64,000 bases of DNA from CAWUKT01 sp963923035 (lineage in GTDB: Bacteria > Bacteroidota > Bacteroidia > J057 > JADKCL01). How positions within the stretch are numbered: the first letter of the stretch is position 1; the number at the start of each line of letters is the position of its first letter. Below, piece after piece: positions 16,174-24,484 of the stretch. The notes under the pieces are model-generated. The model had not been told where the DNA came from. It saw only the letters and a program-made list of their open reading frames with translations, and searched no databases. The stretch is taken from positions 1 through 64,000 of the forward strand of contig CAWUKT010000032.1 in NCBI GenBank assembly GCA_963923035.1. Direction: 5' to 3'. A program made the translations under genes and the position numbers.

Positions 16174-17736
16174 ATGAAAAAGAATGTACTCAAAACGGCC
16201 GCTGCTGCGGTAGCTCTTCTTCTCGCTGGGTCACCTACCCTCGAAGCCCAGAACCTGGTATTCGACACCGGCAATCCCATCGTCAATTCCGCCGCATTTG
16301 GTGGTCAGATTGGCCATCAGCAAGCTGGCGCCTTTGGTGGCTTTGGTGGTGCCGATCGTTGGATCGGCATTGGCAATCCGACGGGCGTGCCCGTATACGG
16401 AATGCGGATCCAGGACGCGGGAGACATCGGAACCTTTTCTTTGAACACCGCGACATCGGGAGCCAAGGACCTCGATATTCAGTGGGGGCCGGACGAAGAG
16501 TCTCGCTTCAACCTGAACTTCATTCGGGATCCGTTTAACCCGACAGCCATCAACCCGGTAATGACCGCCCTTTCCGATGGCCGGGTCTCTATGGGAACCA
16601 CGGCCCCGAACAGCTCCACGTTGACACTCCGGGACAATGGCTATACCTATGCCCTGAACGCTCAGACCACCGGTGGAACCACCCGAGGAGCCTATATTTC
16701 CGGTCAGTACATGGGAATTGATGCGCGGGTCCAAGGTGTCACCAACTCCTTCATCGGGCAGCGTTACGGCTTGTATTCCAGTTGTATCACCACCAACGGT
16801 AGCACCAACTATGGTGTCTATACCCGCGGCCAAAACGGAACCTTCGCCAACTACGGTGTCAGAGCCTTGGCCCAGAACCCCTCTTCCGGTGGTACTGCCT
16901 ATGCCGTTTACGGTTCTGCTTCGGTATTTGGAACGACCTTCGCCGGTTACTTTGCTGGTAACGTGACCGTTACGGGTACCTTCAACAACTCTTCTGACCG
17001 CCGTCTGAAAGACAATATTGCGAACGAAGAAAACGCCATCGATCGGATCATGCAGCTGCGTCCGACCACCTATGAGTACAAGAAGGATGAGAAATTCCAG
17101 GAAATGTACCTCGCCGAAGGCCTCCAGCACGGTTTCATCGCGCAGGAAGTCGAAGAAGTCTTCCCGGAAATGGTCGGCACTGGCGTCCATATCCTGGGTG
17201 AAGAGCAGTATGCTGACCCGGATGCAGTGGTAGAAAATGGCGAAAAGCCCCTCGAAAAGTTTGAGTACAAGACGGTCAACTACATGGCCATGATTCCGAT
17301 CCTGACCAAAGGTGTTCAGGAGCAGCAGGCTGAAATCGAGCTGCAGGCCGATCAGATTGCTGAAAAAGACTCCCGCATCGCCCAGCTGGAAGCTGAAATG
17401 GCCGAAATGCGCGCTCAGCTGAACCAAGTTGTGGCCAATAGCAGTAAAGCTGGTGCCGCCACTGAGTTGGACGCCGCCAACGTCCTGTACCAAAACACGC
17501 CGAATCCCTTCAGCAACCAAACCATCATCCGGTACGAACTGACCGATGGCAACCAGAATGCTGAAATCCTTGTCTTCGACATGAACGGTCGTCAACTCCG
17601 CTCCTTCAACAACCTGAAGGCGGGCGACAACAGCATCACCATTGAAGGCTCCGAACTGGAAGCCGGGATGTACTTCTACAGCCTCATCGTCGATGGCGCC
17701 GAGGTTGCTACCAAGCGGATGATCCTCACCAAGTAA
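16174..17736 (+). CDS. S74 array gene 2: T9SS fibre protein with self-cleaving chaperone domain
   Basis: 520 residues. Signal peptide KTAAAAVALLLAGSP...EAQ, shared with genes 3 and 6. The mature start NLVFDTGNPIVNSAAFGGQ is followed by the common block WIGIGNP - VYGMRIQDAG - DIQWGPDEESRFNLNF, then Gly/Tyr-rich fibre repeats (NYGVYTRGQNGTFANYGVRAL; AYAVYGSASVFG). The S74 domain has S274 and K279 and reads SDRRLKDNIANEENAIDRIM, HGFIAQEVEEVFPEMV. A helical segment (~385-420) and a T9SS type A domain end the protein. Closest relative is gene 3: the ~45 residues from the S74 serine onward are almost identical in both, which points to recent duplication or gene conversion. Confidence 0.9.
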   Translation: MKKNVLKTAAAAVALLLAGSPTLEAQNLVFDTGNPIVNSAAFGGQIGHQQAGAFGGFGGADRWIGIGNPTGVPVYGMRIQDAGDIGTFSLNTATSGAKDLDIQWGPDEESRFNLNFIRDPFNPTAINPVMTALSDGRVSMGTTAPNSSTLTLRDNGYTYALNAQTTGGTTRGAYISGQYMGIDARVQGVTNSFIGQRYGLYSSCITTNGSTNYGVYTRGQNGTFANYGVRALAQNPSSGGTAYAVYGSASVFGTTFAGYFAGNVTVTGTFNNSSDRRLKDNIANEENAIDRIMQLRPTTYEYKKDEKFQEMYLAEGLQHGFIAQEVEEVFPEMVGTGVHILGEEQYADPDAVVENGEKPLEKFEYKTVNYMAMIPILTKGVQEQQAEIELQADQIAEKDSRIAQLEAEMAEMRAQLNQVVANSSKAGAATELDAANVLYQNTPNPFSNQTIIRYELTDGNQNAEILVFDMNGRQLRSFNNLKAGDNSITIEGSELEAGMYFYSLIVDGAEVATKRMILTK

Positions 17737-17751
17737 TAGTTACGCAATTCA

Positions 17752-17783
17752 GGCAGTCCCCCGGTTGGGGGCTGCCCCTTTTT
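17752..17783 (+). terminator. Array hairpin 2
   Basis: GGCAGTCCCC / GGGGGCTGCC stem (17752-17776, one T-G pair) followed by CCTTTTT. Stem sequence differs from hairpin 1 by changes that keep pairing. Confidence 0.8.
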
Positions 17784-17811
17784 ACATATCAATAATCACT
17801 CTCAAAACAGT

Positions 17812-19422
17812 ATGAAAAGAAACGTACTCAAATCCGCTGCTGCTGCAGTTGCTCTCTTATTGGCTGGTTCTCCCTCTTTGGAGGCCCAACAGAACTTTGT
17901 ATTCAATACTGGAAGTCCGATTGTGAATTCCGCTGCTTTTGGTGGGCAGATTGGACACCAGCAGGCGGGTGCCTTCGGTAGCTTTGGCGCCGGTGACCGC
18001 TGGATTGGCATTGGCAATCCGACTTTTATGGGCGGTCCGCTGCCCGTTTATGGGATGCGGATTCAGGATGCAGGGGAAATTGGTACCCTGTCTTTGAATC
18101 AGGTATCAGGCGCGAAAGACCTTGACCTTCAGTGGGGACCCAATGAAAGTGCCCGCTTTAACCTGAACTTCATTCAGGATCCCAACAATCCCTCCGCTGT
18201 TACGAATGTCATCACGGCCCTGTCCAGTGGTCGGGTGTCGATGGGAACTGCTCCCAAGTCGGCAACCCTTACCTTGGATGCCAAAAACAATACCTATGCG
18301 CTGGATGCACGGACATTTGCTGGCATAGGCCGGGCGGCGTATTTCCAAGGCCAATACCTTGCCATCAATGCGGAGGTGAAGGGCATCACGAACTCAATCA
18401 TCACCTCGCGGTACAGTGTCTACACGAATACCTCGACGACCAGTGGAAGCACCAACTATGGTGTGTATGGCCAGGGTAGAGACGCTTCATTCGCCAACTT
18501 TGGCGTGCGGGGCTTTGCCTCCAATTCCATCTTTGGCGGCCCGAGTATCACCGGGACGGCTTACGGCGTATATGGCTCGGTTTCTGGTGGCGGAACCAAA
18601 TTCGCTGGATACTTTGCTGGTAACGTGACGGTTACGGGGACTTTCAACAATTCCTCCGACCGCCGCCTCAAGGACAATATTGCGAACGAAGAAAACGCCA
18701 TCGATCGGATCATGCAGCTGCGTCCGACCACTTATGAGTACAAGAAGGATGAGAAGTATCGGGAAATGTACCTCGCAGAAGGTCTCCAGCACGGATTCAT
18801 CGCCCAGGAAGTCGAAGAAGTATTCCCTGAAATGGTAGGACTCGGGGTTCAAATCCTGGGAGAAGAGCAGTATTCCGATCCGGATGCAGTGGTGGAAAAT
18901 GGAGAGAAGCCGGTGGAAAAATTCGAATACAAGACGGTGAACTACATGGCCATGATCCCCGTCCTGACCAAGGGCATGCAGGAGCAGCAGAACGAGATTG
19001 AGCTGCAGGCGGGACAACTCGCTGAGAAAGACGCTGAGATCGCTGAACTCCGGGCTGAAAATACCGCCCTTAACGATCGCCTGATCGCTTTGGAAGATCG
19101 GTTCGCTTCTCTGGAAGGCCGGACGACTTCAAAAGCCGATGCCCCTACTGCATTGGACGCGGCCAATGTCCTTTACCAGAACACGCCGAATCCCTTCAGC
19201 AGCCAAACCATCATCCGGTACGAGCTGACCGAAGGCACCCGGAATGCTGAGATTCTTGTCTTTGACATGAACGGTCGTCAGCTCCGCTCCTTCAACAACT
19301 TGAAGGCGGGCGACAACAGCCTCACCATCGAAGGCTCCGAACTCGAAGCCGGCATGTACTTCTACAGCCTCATCGTCAATGGCGCCGAGGTTGCTACGAA
19401 GCGCATGATCCTCACGAAATAA
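17812..19422 (+). CDS. S74 array gene 3: T9SS fibre protein with self-cleaving chaperone domain
   Basis: 536 residues, same plan as gene 2: signal peptide (KSAAAAVALLLAGSPSLEAQ), NFVFNTGSPIVNSAAF start, GSFGAGDRWIGIGNPTFMGG block, fibre repeats with NYGVYGQGRDASFANFGVRGF, S74 domain with S282 and K287, a heptad-like segment (~395-440, AELRAENTALNDRLIALEDRFASLEGR in two parts) and the T9SS type A domain. The coiled-coil segment resembles that of gene 1 more than that of gene 2, although the S74 domain is nearly that of gene 2; this is one of several signs that segments have been exchanged between copies. Confidence 0.9.
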   Translation: MKRNVLKSAAAAVALLLAGSPSLEAQQNFVFNTGSPIVNSAAFGGQIGHQQAGAFGSFGAGDRWIGIGNPTFMGGPLPVYGMRIQDAGEIGTLSLNQVSGAKDLDLQWGPNESARFNLNFIQDPNNPSAVTNVITALSSGRVSMGTAPKSATLTLDAKNNTYALDARTFAGIGRAAYFQGQYLAINAEVKGITNSIITSRYSVYTNTSTTSGSTNYGVYGQGRDASFANFGVRGFASNSIFGGPSITGTAYGVYGSVSGGGTKFAGYFAGNVTVTGTFNNSSDRRLKDNIANEENAIDRIMQLRPTTYEYKKDEKYREMYLAEGLQHGFIAQEVEEVFPEMVGLGVQILGEEQYSDPDAVVENGEKPVEKFEYKTVNYMAMIPVLTKGMQEQQNEIELQAGQLAEKDAEIAELRAENTALNDRLIALEDRFASLEGRTTSKADAPTALDAANVLYQNTPNPFSSQTIIRYELTEGTRNAEILVFDMNGRQLRSFNNLKAGDNSLTIEGSELEAGMYFYSLIVNGAEVATKRMILTK

Positions 19423-19437
19423 CACTTACGCAATGGA

Positions 19438-19461
19438 GGCAGCCCTCATCCGGGGGCTGCC
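19438..19461 (+). terminator. Array hairpin 3
   Basis: GGCAGCCC / GGGCTGCC stem, 16 bp after S74 gene 3, without a proper T-run. A second related hairpin, GCAGCC / GGCTGC, follows at 19512-19534, so this spacer (138 bp) holds two copies of the element. Confidence 0.55.
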
Positions 19462-19511
19462 GCATATTCTTCCTCAACAATCACCTCCTTCAAAAACATT
19501 CATTTTTCAAA

Positions 19512-19534
19512 GCAGCCTTCGGTTAGGCGGCTGC
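19512..19534 (+). repeat. Second array hairpin in the gene 3 - gene 4 spacer
   Basis: Shorter copy of the same element (arms GCAGCC and GGCTGC, 11-nt loop), 27 bp upstream of S74 gene 4. The doubled element suggests that a copy of the spacer was retained when the genes duplicated, or that a gene between them was lost. Confidence 0.55.
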
Positions 19535-19560
19535 AATATTTCTCATCAATCACCACCTCT

Positions 19561-21102
19561 ATGAATTTTACTCACCTAAAAACAACTGCTCTCATTCTTC
19601 TTGCTTTCCTCGCTTTTCAACCTGCTTCCGCCCAAAATATCGGAACTCCCAATGCGACATCTGTTTTCTTTGATACTGGCAATTCTGGCGCTGGAAACGG
19701 AGGTCAATTGGGACATGAACAAACAGGTACCTTCGGGGGCTTTACTGCTGCCGACCAGTGGATTGGGATTGGAAATCCTCGAGCTGGAGGTAGTCTTTTG
19801 CCTGTTTATGGAATGCGGATTCAGGAAAATGGACAAGCAGGAACGATTAGCCTGAATGACAATGCAGGTCTTGGAAACCTTGATTACGAGCTTCAGTGGG
19901 GAGCCAATAACAATTCCAAGTTCCGCATCAACTTTATCCAGGATCCGCTCAATCCCTCGGCTACCCAATTGGTCCTCACCGGTACCCCGGAAGGTCGGGT
20001 CGGCATCAACGAAGACAATCCGGATTTGTTGAATACCCGCTTCGTGTCCTCTACCACCAACGATGACTACGCCATTTTGGGTAGCAACTCTTCTCCCTCG
20101 GGCATGGCCTTCCTGGCCCGCACGAACATGGTTGGGTATGCTACCAAGCTGAACCAAAACTATATCGGCACCCAAATCGGGGTCCTGAGCCAGTCGGTCA
20201 GCACGGCCATTGGGGTAGGGGAGCGCTACGGCGGTTTCTTCGTTGCCGATGCTGCAAGTGCCAATGGTTATGGCCTCTGGGCTGAAGCGGGCTTCAATGG
20301 CAGTGGCAATGCGTACGGCATTTATGCGGTCGCCCCCACCGTAGGTGGTCCCTTTGTTTCCCCCACCTCCTTCGCCGGATTCTTTGATGGCGACATCGAT
20401 GTCCTGGGCAATATCTTCAATACCTCCGACCGGAAGCTCAAGGAAAACATCGAAGACGAAGCCAATGCCATGGACCGGATCATGGCCCTCCGTCCCTCCA
20501 CCTATACCTACCGGATGGATGGTAAGCCTGGCCAACTCAACCTCCCCAAAGGCGACCAGCACGGATTCATTGCCCAGGACCTCGAAGAAGTCTTCCCCGA
20601 ACTGGTCACCAATGCCACCGCCCAAATCCGGGATGGAAAAGGCAGCAGCCCGATCGATGGCGGAAGCGAAGATTATTCCTTCAAGTCCGTCAACTACATC
20701 GGCCTGATTCCCATCCTGACCAAAGGTATCCAAGAGCAGCAGTCCACCATCGACCGGCTCGAAGCTGAGCTGGCGGAAGTGAAAGAACTGCTGGCCTCCA
20801 ATGAATCCAACAAAGGCTCCAATGGCGCTACCCTCGACAAAGCCAATGTGCTCTATCAGAATACTCCCAATCCTTTTAATGCTCAAACCCGCATCCGCTA
20901 CCAACTCGCAGAAGGATCCCAAAATGCTGAAATCCTTGTTTTTGACATGAATGGACGCCAACTCCGTGCTTTTTCTGATCTCAAAGCTGGCGACAACAGC
21001 CTCCTCCTCGAAGGGGCTGAACTCGAAGCCGGCATGTATTTCTACAGCTTGATTGTAAACGGCGAAGAAATCGCCACCAAGCGTATGATTCTCACTAAGT
21101 AA
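19561..21102 (+). CDS. S74 array gene 4: T9SS fibre protein with self-cleaving chaperone domain
   Basis: 513 residues. Signal peptide of the second type (ALILLAFLAFQPASAQ, as in genes 5 and 7). Block GGFTAADQWIGIGNP - VYGMRIQENGQ - YELQWGANNNSKFRINF, then a fibre region that is only loosely related to the others (DDYAILGSNSSPSG, GVGERYGGFFVADA). S74 domain with S289 and K294 in SDRKLKENIEDEANAMDRIM, then HGFIAQDLEEVFPELV. The helical segment is the shortest of the seven (RLEAELAEVKELLASNES), followed by the T9SS type A domain. The start at 19561 follows a 138-bp spacer with two hairpins, the longest spacer in the array. Confidence 0.9.
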   Translation: MNFTHLKTTALILLAFLAFQPASAQNIGTPNATSVFFDTGNSGAGNGGQLGHEQTGTFGGFTAADQWIGIGNPRAGGSLLPVYGMRIQENGQAGTISLNDNAGLGNLDYELQWGANNNSKFRINFIQDPLNPSATQLVLTGTPEGRVGINEDNPDLLNTRFVSSTTNDDYAILGSNSSPSGMAFLARTNMVGYATKLNQNYIGTQIGVLSQSVSTAIGVGERYGGFFVADAASANGYGLWAEAGFNGSGNAYGIYAVAPTVGGPFVSPTSFAGFFDGDIDVLGNIFNTSDRKLKENIEDEANAMDRIMALRPSTYTYRMDGKPGQLNLPKGDQHGFIAQDLEEVFPELVTNATAQIRDGKGSSPIDGGSEDYSFKSVNYIGLIPILTKGIQEQQSTIDRLEAELAEVKELLASNESNKGSNGATLDKANVLYQNTPNPFNAQTRIRYQLAEGSQNAEILVFDMNGRQLRAFSDLKAGDNSLLLEGAELEAGMYFYSLIVNGEEIATKRMILTK

Positions 21103-21119
21103 AATCAGTAATCATCCTT

Positions 21120-21140
21120 GCAGCCCCCTCGTGGGGCTGC
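21120..21140 (+). terminator. Array hairpin 4
   Basis: Perfect 8-bp stem GCAGCCCC / GGGGCTGC with a CTCGT loop, followed by a T-rich stretch (TTCATTTATTTTTT). Confidence 0.7.
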
Positions 21141-21168
21141 TTCATTTATTTTTTCAATATCAGTCTTT

Positions 21169-22773
21169 ATGAAATCAAATTACCTGAAGTCTGCAGCACT
21201 GGCGCTGCTGGCATTGATTGCATTTCAGCCGGGCCAGGCCCAGCAAGTCGGAACCCCAAATGGTTCCACCTCATTTGTCAATACCGGTAATGCTGGATCC
21301 GGTAATGGCGGCCAGTTGGCCCACATCCAAAGTGGTTCGATTGGCAGTTTTGGAAGTAACGACCGTTGGATAGGCATTGGCAATCCGCGCTTTGCTGGCG
21401 GCCTCCTGCCCGTTTACGGCATGCGCATCCAAGACAGTGGACAGGCCGCTACCTTGAGCCTGAATGGTCCTAGCCGTGACCTTGAGCTTCAGTGGGGCAA
21501 CCAGTCCGGAGCCAGGTTCCGCCTGAACTTCATCACCGATCCTACCAACCAGAGTATCCGGAACATCCTGACCGCACGTTCCAGTGGCTTTGTTGGTATC
21601 AACCAGGACAACCCGAGCTTGGGTCAACTCCACGTTGAAGGCGACGCCACCAACCAGGGAACCGGTGTATACGCCCGGGGAACCGGTTACGGGGTAGAAG
21701 GTAGCTTCAACAACAACCCCAACACCATCAGCTTCGGCAGCTCGACCTTCAATGTGTCGAAGTACGCTGTCTATGGTGATGCTTCTACTGGCCACCCCGG
21801 CAACAACTTTGGTGTGTATGGCCGGGCCTCCAGCGGTTTGACCTCAGCTTACTCGATTTATGCCTATTCCTCCATCGGCTTCCAATCCCCGGGAGTTGCA
21901 ATTGGTGTGTATGGAGCTGCTCAGGGAGCAGGATCCAACAACAACACTCCCATGGCCGGTTATTTCTCTGGCAACGTCACTGTTACGGGTACCTTCACCA
22001 ACTCCTCCGACCGCAAGTTGAAGGATGACATCCAGGCGGAAGAAAACGTAATGGACCGCATCATGGCCCTCAAGCCTTCCACCTACACCTACAAAAAAGA
22101 CGAGCAGCTGGAAGAAATGCACCTCCCCGAAGAGCTGCAGCACGGATTTGTGGCCCAGGAAATCGAAGAAGTATTCCCCGAATTGGTCCACGAGCGGATT
22201 CAGTTTCTCGGACAAGACAAACTCAACGATGCCGTTCGGAAGGGCGATTTGTCGGGTGTGAAAGAGCCGGTTGAATTCAAATACAAGACCGTCAACTACA
22301 TCTCCCTCATTCCGGTCCTGACCGCTGGTATCCAGGAGCAAGCCGAAGTCATCGAGACGCAGGAGCAGATCAACGCTGAGCAGGCTGCCCAAATCGCTAC
22401 CCAGCAGGAACTGCTGGCCCAGCAAGCCGCTGAGATTGCTGAATTGCGCGAGCAAGTTACTGGCCTCGTCAATGCCAGCAGCAAAGGTGCTGGCAGCAGC
22501 CTGGAAGTTGGCGCCAATGTCCTGTACCAGAACACGCCGAATCCCTTCAATGCTCAGACCCGCATCCGCTATGAGCTCTCCGAAGGCACCCAGAACGCTG
22601 AGATTCTGGTGTTTGACATGAACGGCCGTCAGCTCCGCGCCTATACCGACCTCCAGGCCGGCGACAACAGCCTCCTGATCGAAGGTTCCGAGCTGGAAGC
22701 TGGCATGTACTTCTACAGCCTCATCGTTAATGGTGCTGAAGTGGCCACCAAGCGCATGATCCTCACCAAATAA
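21169..22773 (+). CDS. S74 array gene 5: T9SS fibre protein with self-cleaving chaperone domain
   Basis: 534 residues from ATG 21169 (MKSNYLKSAALALLALIAF...GQAQ); the frame is open 17 codons further upstream but those codons run through the hairpin. Mature start QVGTPNGSTSFVNTGNAGSG is shared with gene 7. The fibre body (SSGFVGINQDNPSLGQLHVEG, GVEGSFNNNPNTISF) is nearly identical to that of gene 6. S74 domain: S280, K285 in SDRKLKDDIQAEENVMDRIM, then HGFVAQEIEEVFPELV. The helical segment is long and Gln-rich (QEQINAEQAAQIATQQELLAQQAAEIAEL in parts), followed by the T9SS type A domain. Confidence 0.9.
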   Translation: MKSNYLKSAALALLALIAFQPGQAQQVGTPNGSTSFVNTGNAGSGNGGQLAHIQSGSIGSFGSNDRWIGIGNPRFAGGLLPVYGMRIQDSGQAATLSLNGPSRDLELQWGNQSGARFRLNFITDPTNQSIRNILTARSSGFVGINQDNPSLGQLHVEGDATNQGTGVYARGTGYGVEGSFNNNPNTISFGSSTFNVSKYAVYGDASTGHPGNNFGVYGRASSGLTSAYSIYAYSSIGFQSPGVAIGVYGAAQGAGSNNNTPMAGYFSGNVTVTGTFTNSSDRKLKDDIQAEENVMDRIMALKPSTYTYKKDEQLEEMHLPEELQHGFVAQEIEEVFPELVHERIQFLGQDKLNDAVRKGDLSGVKEPVEFKYKTVNYISLIPVLTAGIQEQAEVIETQEQINAEQAAQIATQQELLAQQAAEIAELREQVTGLVNASSKGAGSSLEVGANVLYQNTPNPFNAQTRIRYELSEGTQNAEILVFDMNGRQLRAYTDLQAGDNSLLIEGSELEAGMYFYSLIVNGAEVATKRMILTK

Positions 22774-22787
22774 TCCTCACATACTCA

Positions 22788-22816
22788 GGTAGTCCCCATT
22801 TGGGGGCTGCCTTTCT
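22788..22816 (+). terminator. Array hairpin 5
   Basis: GGTAGTCCCC / GGGGCTGCC stem with T-G pairs, 15 bp after S74 gene 5, then CTTTCTT. Confidence 0.65.
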
Positions 22817-22837
22817 TATCCCTCTCAAGACAACAAA

Positions 22838-24418
22838 ATGAAGAAGAATATATTCAAATCAGCTGCTGCCGCCGCTGCACTTCTGTTGGCGGGCTCTCCT
22901 GCCCTGGACGCCCAAAATTTGGTGTTTGACACTGGAAATCCCATCGTGAACTCGGCTGCCTTTGGTGGTCAAATTGGCCACGAGCAGGCCGGGTCATTCG
23001 GTAGCTTTGGTGCCGGCGATCGCTGGATTGGCATTGGTAACCCGACCTTCATGGGCGGTTCCCTTCCCGTTTACGGAATGCGGATCCAGGACAGCGGCCA
23101 GGCCGCAACCCTGAGCCTCAACAACAGCAGCCGCGACCTCGAATTGCAGTGGGGCAATCAGTCGGGCGCCAAGTTCCGCCTGAACTTCATCACCGATCCC
23201 AACAATCAGGGTATCCGCAATATCCTCACCGCCCGCTCCAGTGGTTTTGTGGGCATCAACCAGGACAATCCCTCCCTGGGCCAGCTCCACGTCGAAGGCG
23301 ACGACACCAACAACGGAACCGGCGTTTATGCCCGGGGTACCGGATTTGGGGTCGAGGGTAGCTTTAACAACAGCCCGAATACCATCAGCTTCTTTGGTTC
23401 GACGTTTAACACCTCGAAGTACGCAGTCTACGGCGATGCTACGACCAGCCATCCGGCCAGCAGCTTTGGGGTCTACGGTAGAGCTGTGAGCCTCCAGACT
23501 TCCTATGGTGTCTACGGCAACTCGACGCTTCCCTTCAACGGTGGTGGCGTGGCCTACGGTGTTTATGGTGTTGCGCAGGGCGCAGGAACCAATAACAATG
23601 CTCCCCAGGCCGGTTACTTCTCCGGTAATGTGACCGTCACGGGTACCTTCACCAATGGCTCTGACCGCAAGCTGAAGGAAGAGATCCAGTCCGAAGAGAA
23701 TGTCATGGATCGGATCCTGGCGCTCAAGCCGTCGACCTACAAGTTCAAGCAGAATGAAGAGCTGGAAGAAATGCACCTCCCCGGCGAATTGCAGCACGGC
23801 TTCATCGCCCAGGAATTGGAAGAAGTCTTCCCGGAACTGGTCCACGAGCGGGTACAGTACCTCGGCCAGGACAAGCTGAACGATGCCCTTCGTTCGGGTG
23901 ATATGACCGGCGTCAAAGAGCCCGTCGAGTACAAGTACAAGTCCGTCAACTACATCTCCCTCATTCCGGTCCTGACGGCCGGTATCCAGGAGCAAGCCGC
24001 TGTCATTGAGACGCAGGAGCAAATCAATGCCGAGCAGGCTGCCCAGATTGAAACCCAACAAGCTGAAATCGCGGACCTCAAAGCCCGTCTGGACGCCCTT
24101 GAAGGTCGTACCGGTCAGGCCCAGACCAAAGTAGATGGCATGCTGGGTGAAGATTTCGCCAATGTTCTGTACCAGAACACGCCGAATCCCTTCAACTCCC
24201 AGACCCGCATCCGTTACGAACTCGCTGAAGGAACTCAAGCTGCCGAAATTCTTGTCTTTGACATGAATGGCCGTCAGCTCCGCGCCTACACCGACCTCCA
24301 GGCCGGTGACAACAGCCTCGTGATCGAAGGTTCCGAGTTGGAAGCTGGCATGTACTTCTACAGCCTCATCGTGAATGGCGCCGAAGTCGCCACGAAGCGA
24401 ATGATCCTCACCAAGTAA
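22838..24418 (+). CDS. S74 array gene 6: chimeric T9SS fibre protein with self-cleaving chaperone domain
   Basis: 526 residues. The first ~80 residues (signal peptide, NLVFDTGNPIVNSAAFGGQIGHEQ, GSFGAGDRWIGIGNPTFMGG) match genes 2 and 3, but from GMRIQDSGQAATLSLN on, through the fibre and into the helical segment, it matches gene 5. It is thus a natural chimera of the two signal-peptide classes. S74 domain: S275, K280 in SDRKLKEEIQSEENVMDRIL, then HGFIAQELEEVFPELV. The helical segment keeps QEQINAEQAAQIETQQ and adds KARLDALEGR; a T9SS type A domain ends it. The breakpoint lies near nucleotide 23080. Confidence 0.9.
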   Translation: MKKNIFKSAAAAAALLLAGSPALDAQNLVFDTGNPIVNSAAFGGQIGHEQAGSFGSFGAGDRWIGIGNPTFMGGSLPVYGMRIQDSGQAATLSLNNSSRDLELQWGNQSGAKFRLNFITDPNNQGIRNILTARSSGFVGINQDNPSLGQLHVEGDDTNNGTGVYARGTGFGVEGSFNNSPNTISFFGSTFNTSKYAVYGDATTSHPASSFGVYGRAVSLQTSYGVYGNSTLPFNGGGVAYGVYGVAQGAGTNNNAPQAGYFSGNVTVTGTFTNGSDRKLKEEIQSEENVMDRILALKPSTYKFKQNEELEEMHLPGELQHGFIAQELEEVFPELVHERVQYLGQDKLNDALRSGDMTGVKEPVEYKYKSVNYISLIPVLTAGIQEQAAVIETQEQINAEQAAQIETQQAEIADLKARLDALEGRTGQAQTKVDGMLGEDFANVLYQNTPNPFNSQTRIRYELAEGTQAAEILVFDMNGRQLRAYTDLQAGDNSLVIEGSELEAGMYFYSLIVNGAEVATKRMILTK

Positions 24419-24433
24419 ATCATGAATCATCCT

Positions 24434-24468
24434 GGCAGCCCCACGTCGGGGCTGCCTACCTTTTTTCC
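24434..24468 (+). terminator. Array hairpin 6
   Basis: Perfect 9-bp stem GGCAGCCCC / GGGGCTGCC (24434-24456) followed by TACCTTTTTT; the best terminator of the series. Confidence 0.85.
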
Positions 24469-24484
24469 ATCAATAACAGTCTTT

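Noticed and set aside
22994..24430. Long minus-strand frames opposite the S74 genes (418-505 residues)
   Set aside because: Every S74 gene has one, in the same relative position, because the sense strand avoids certain codons. The sense frames carry signal peptides, S74 motifs and sorting domains; the antisense frames carry none.
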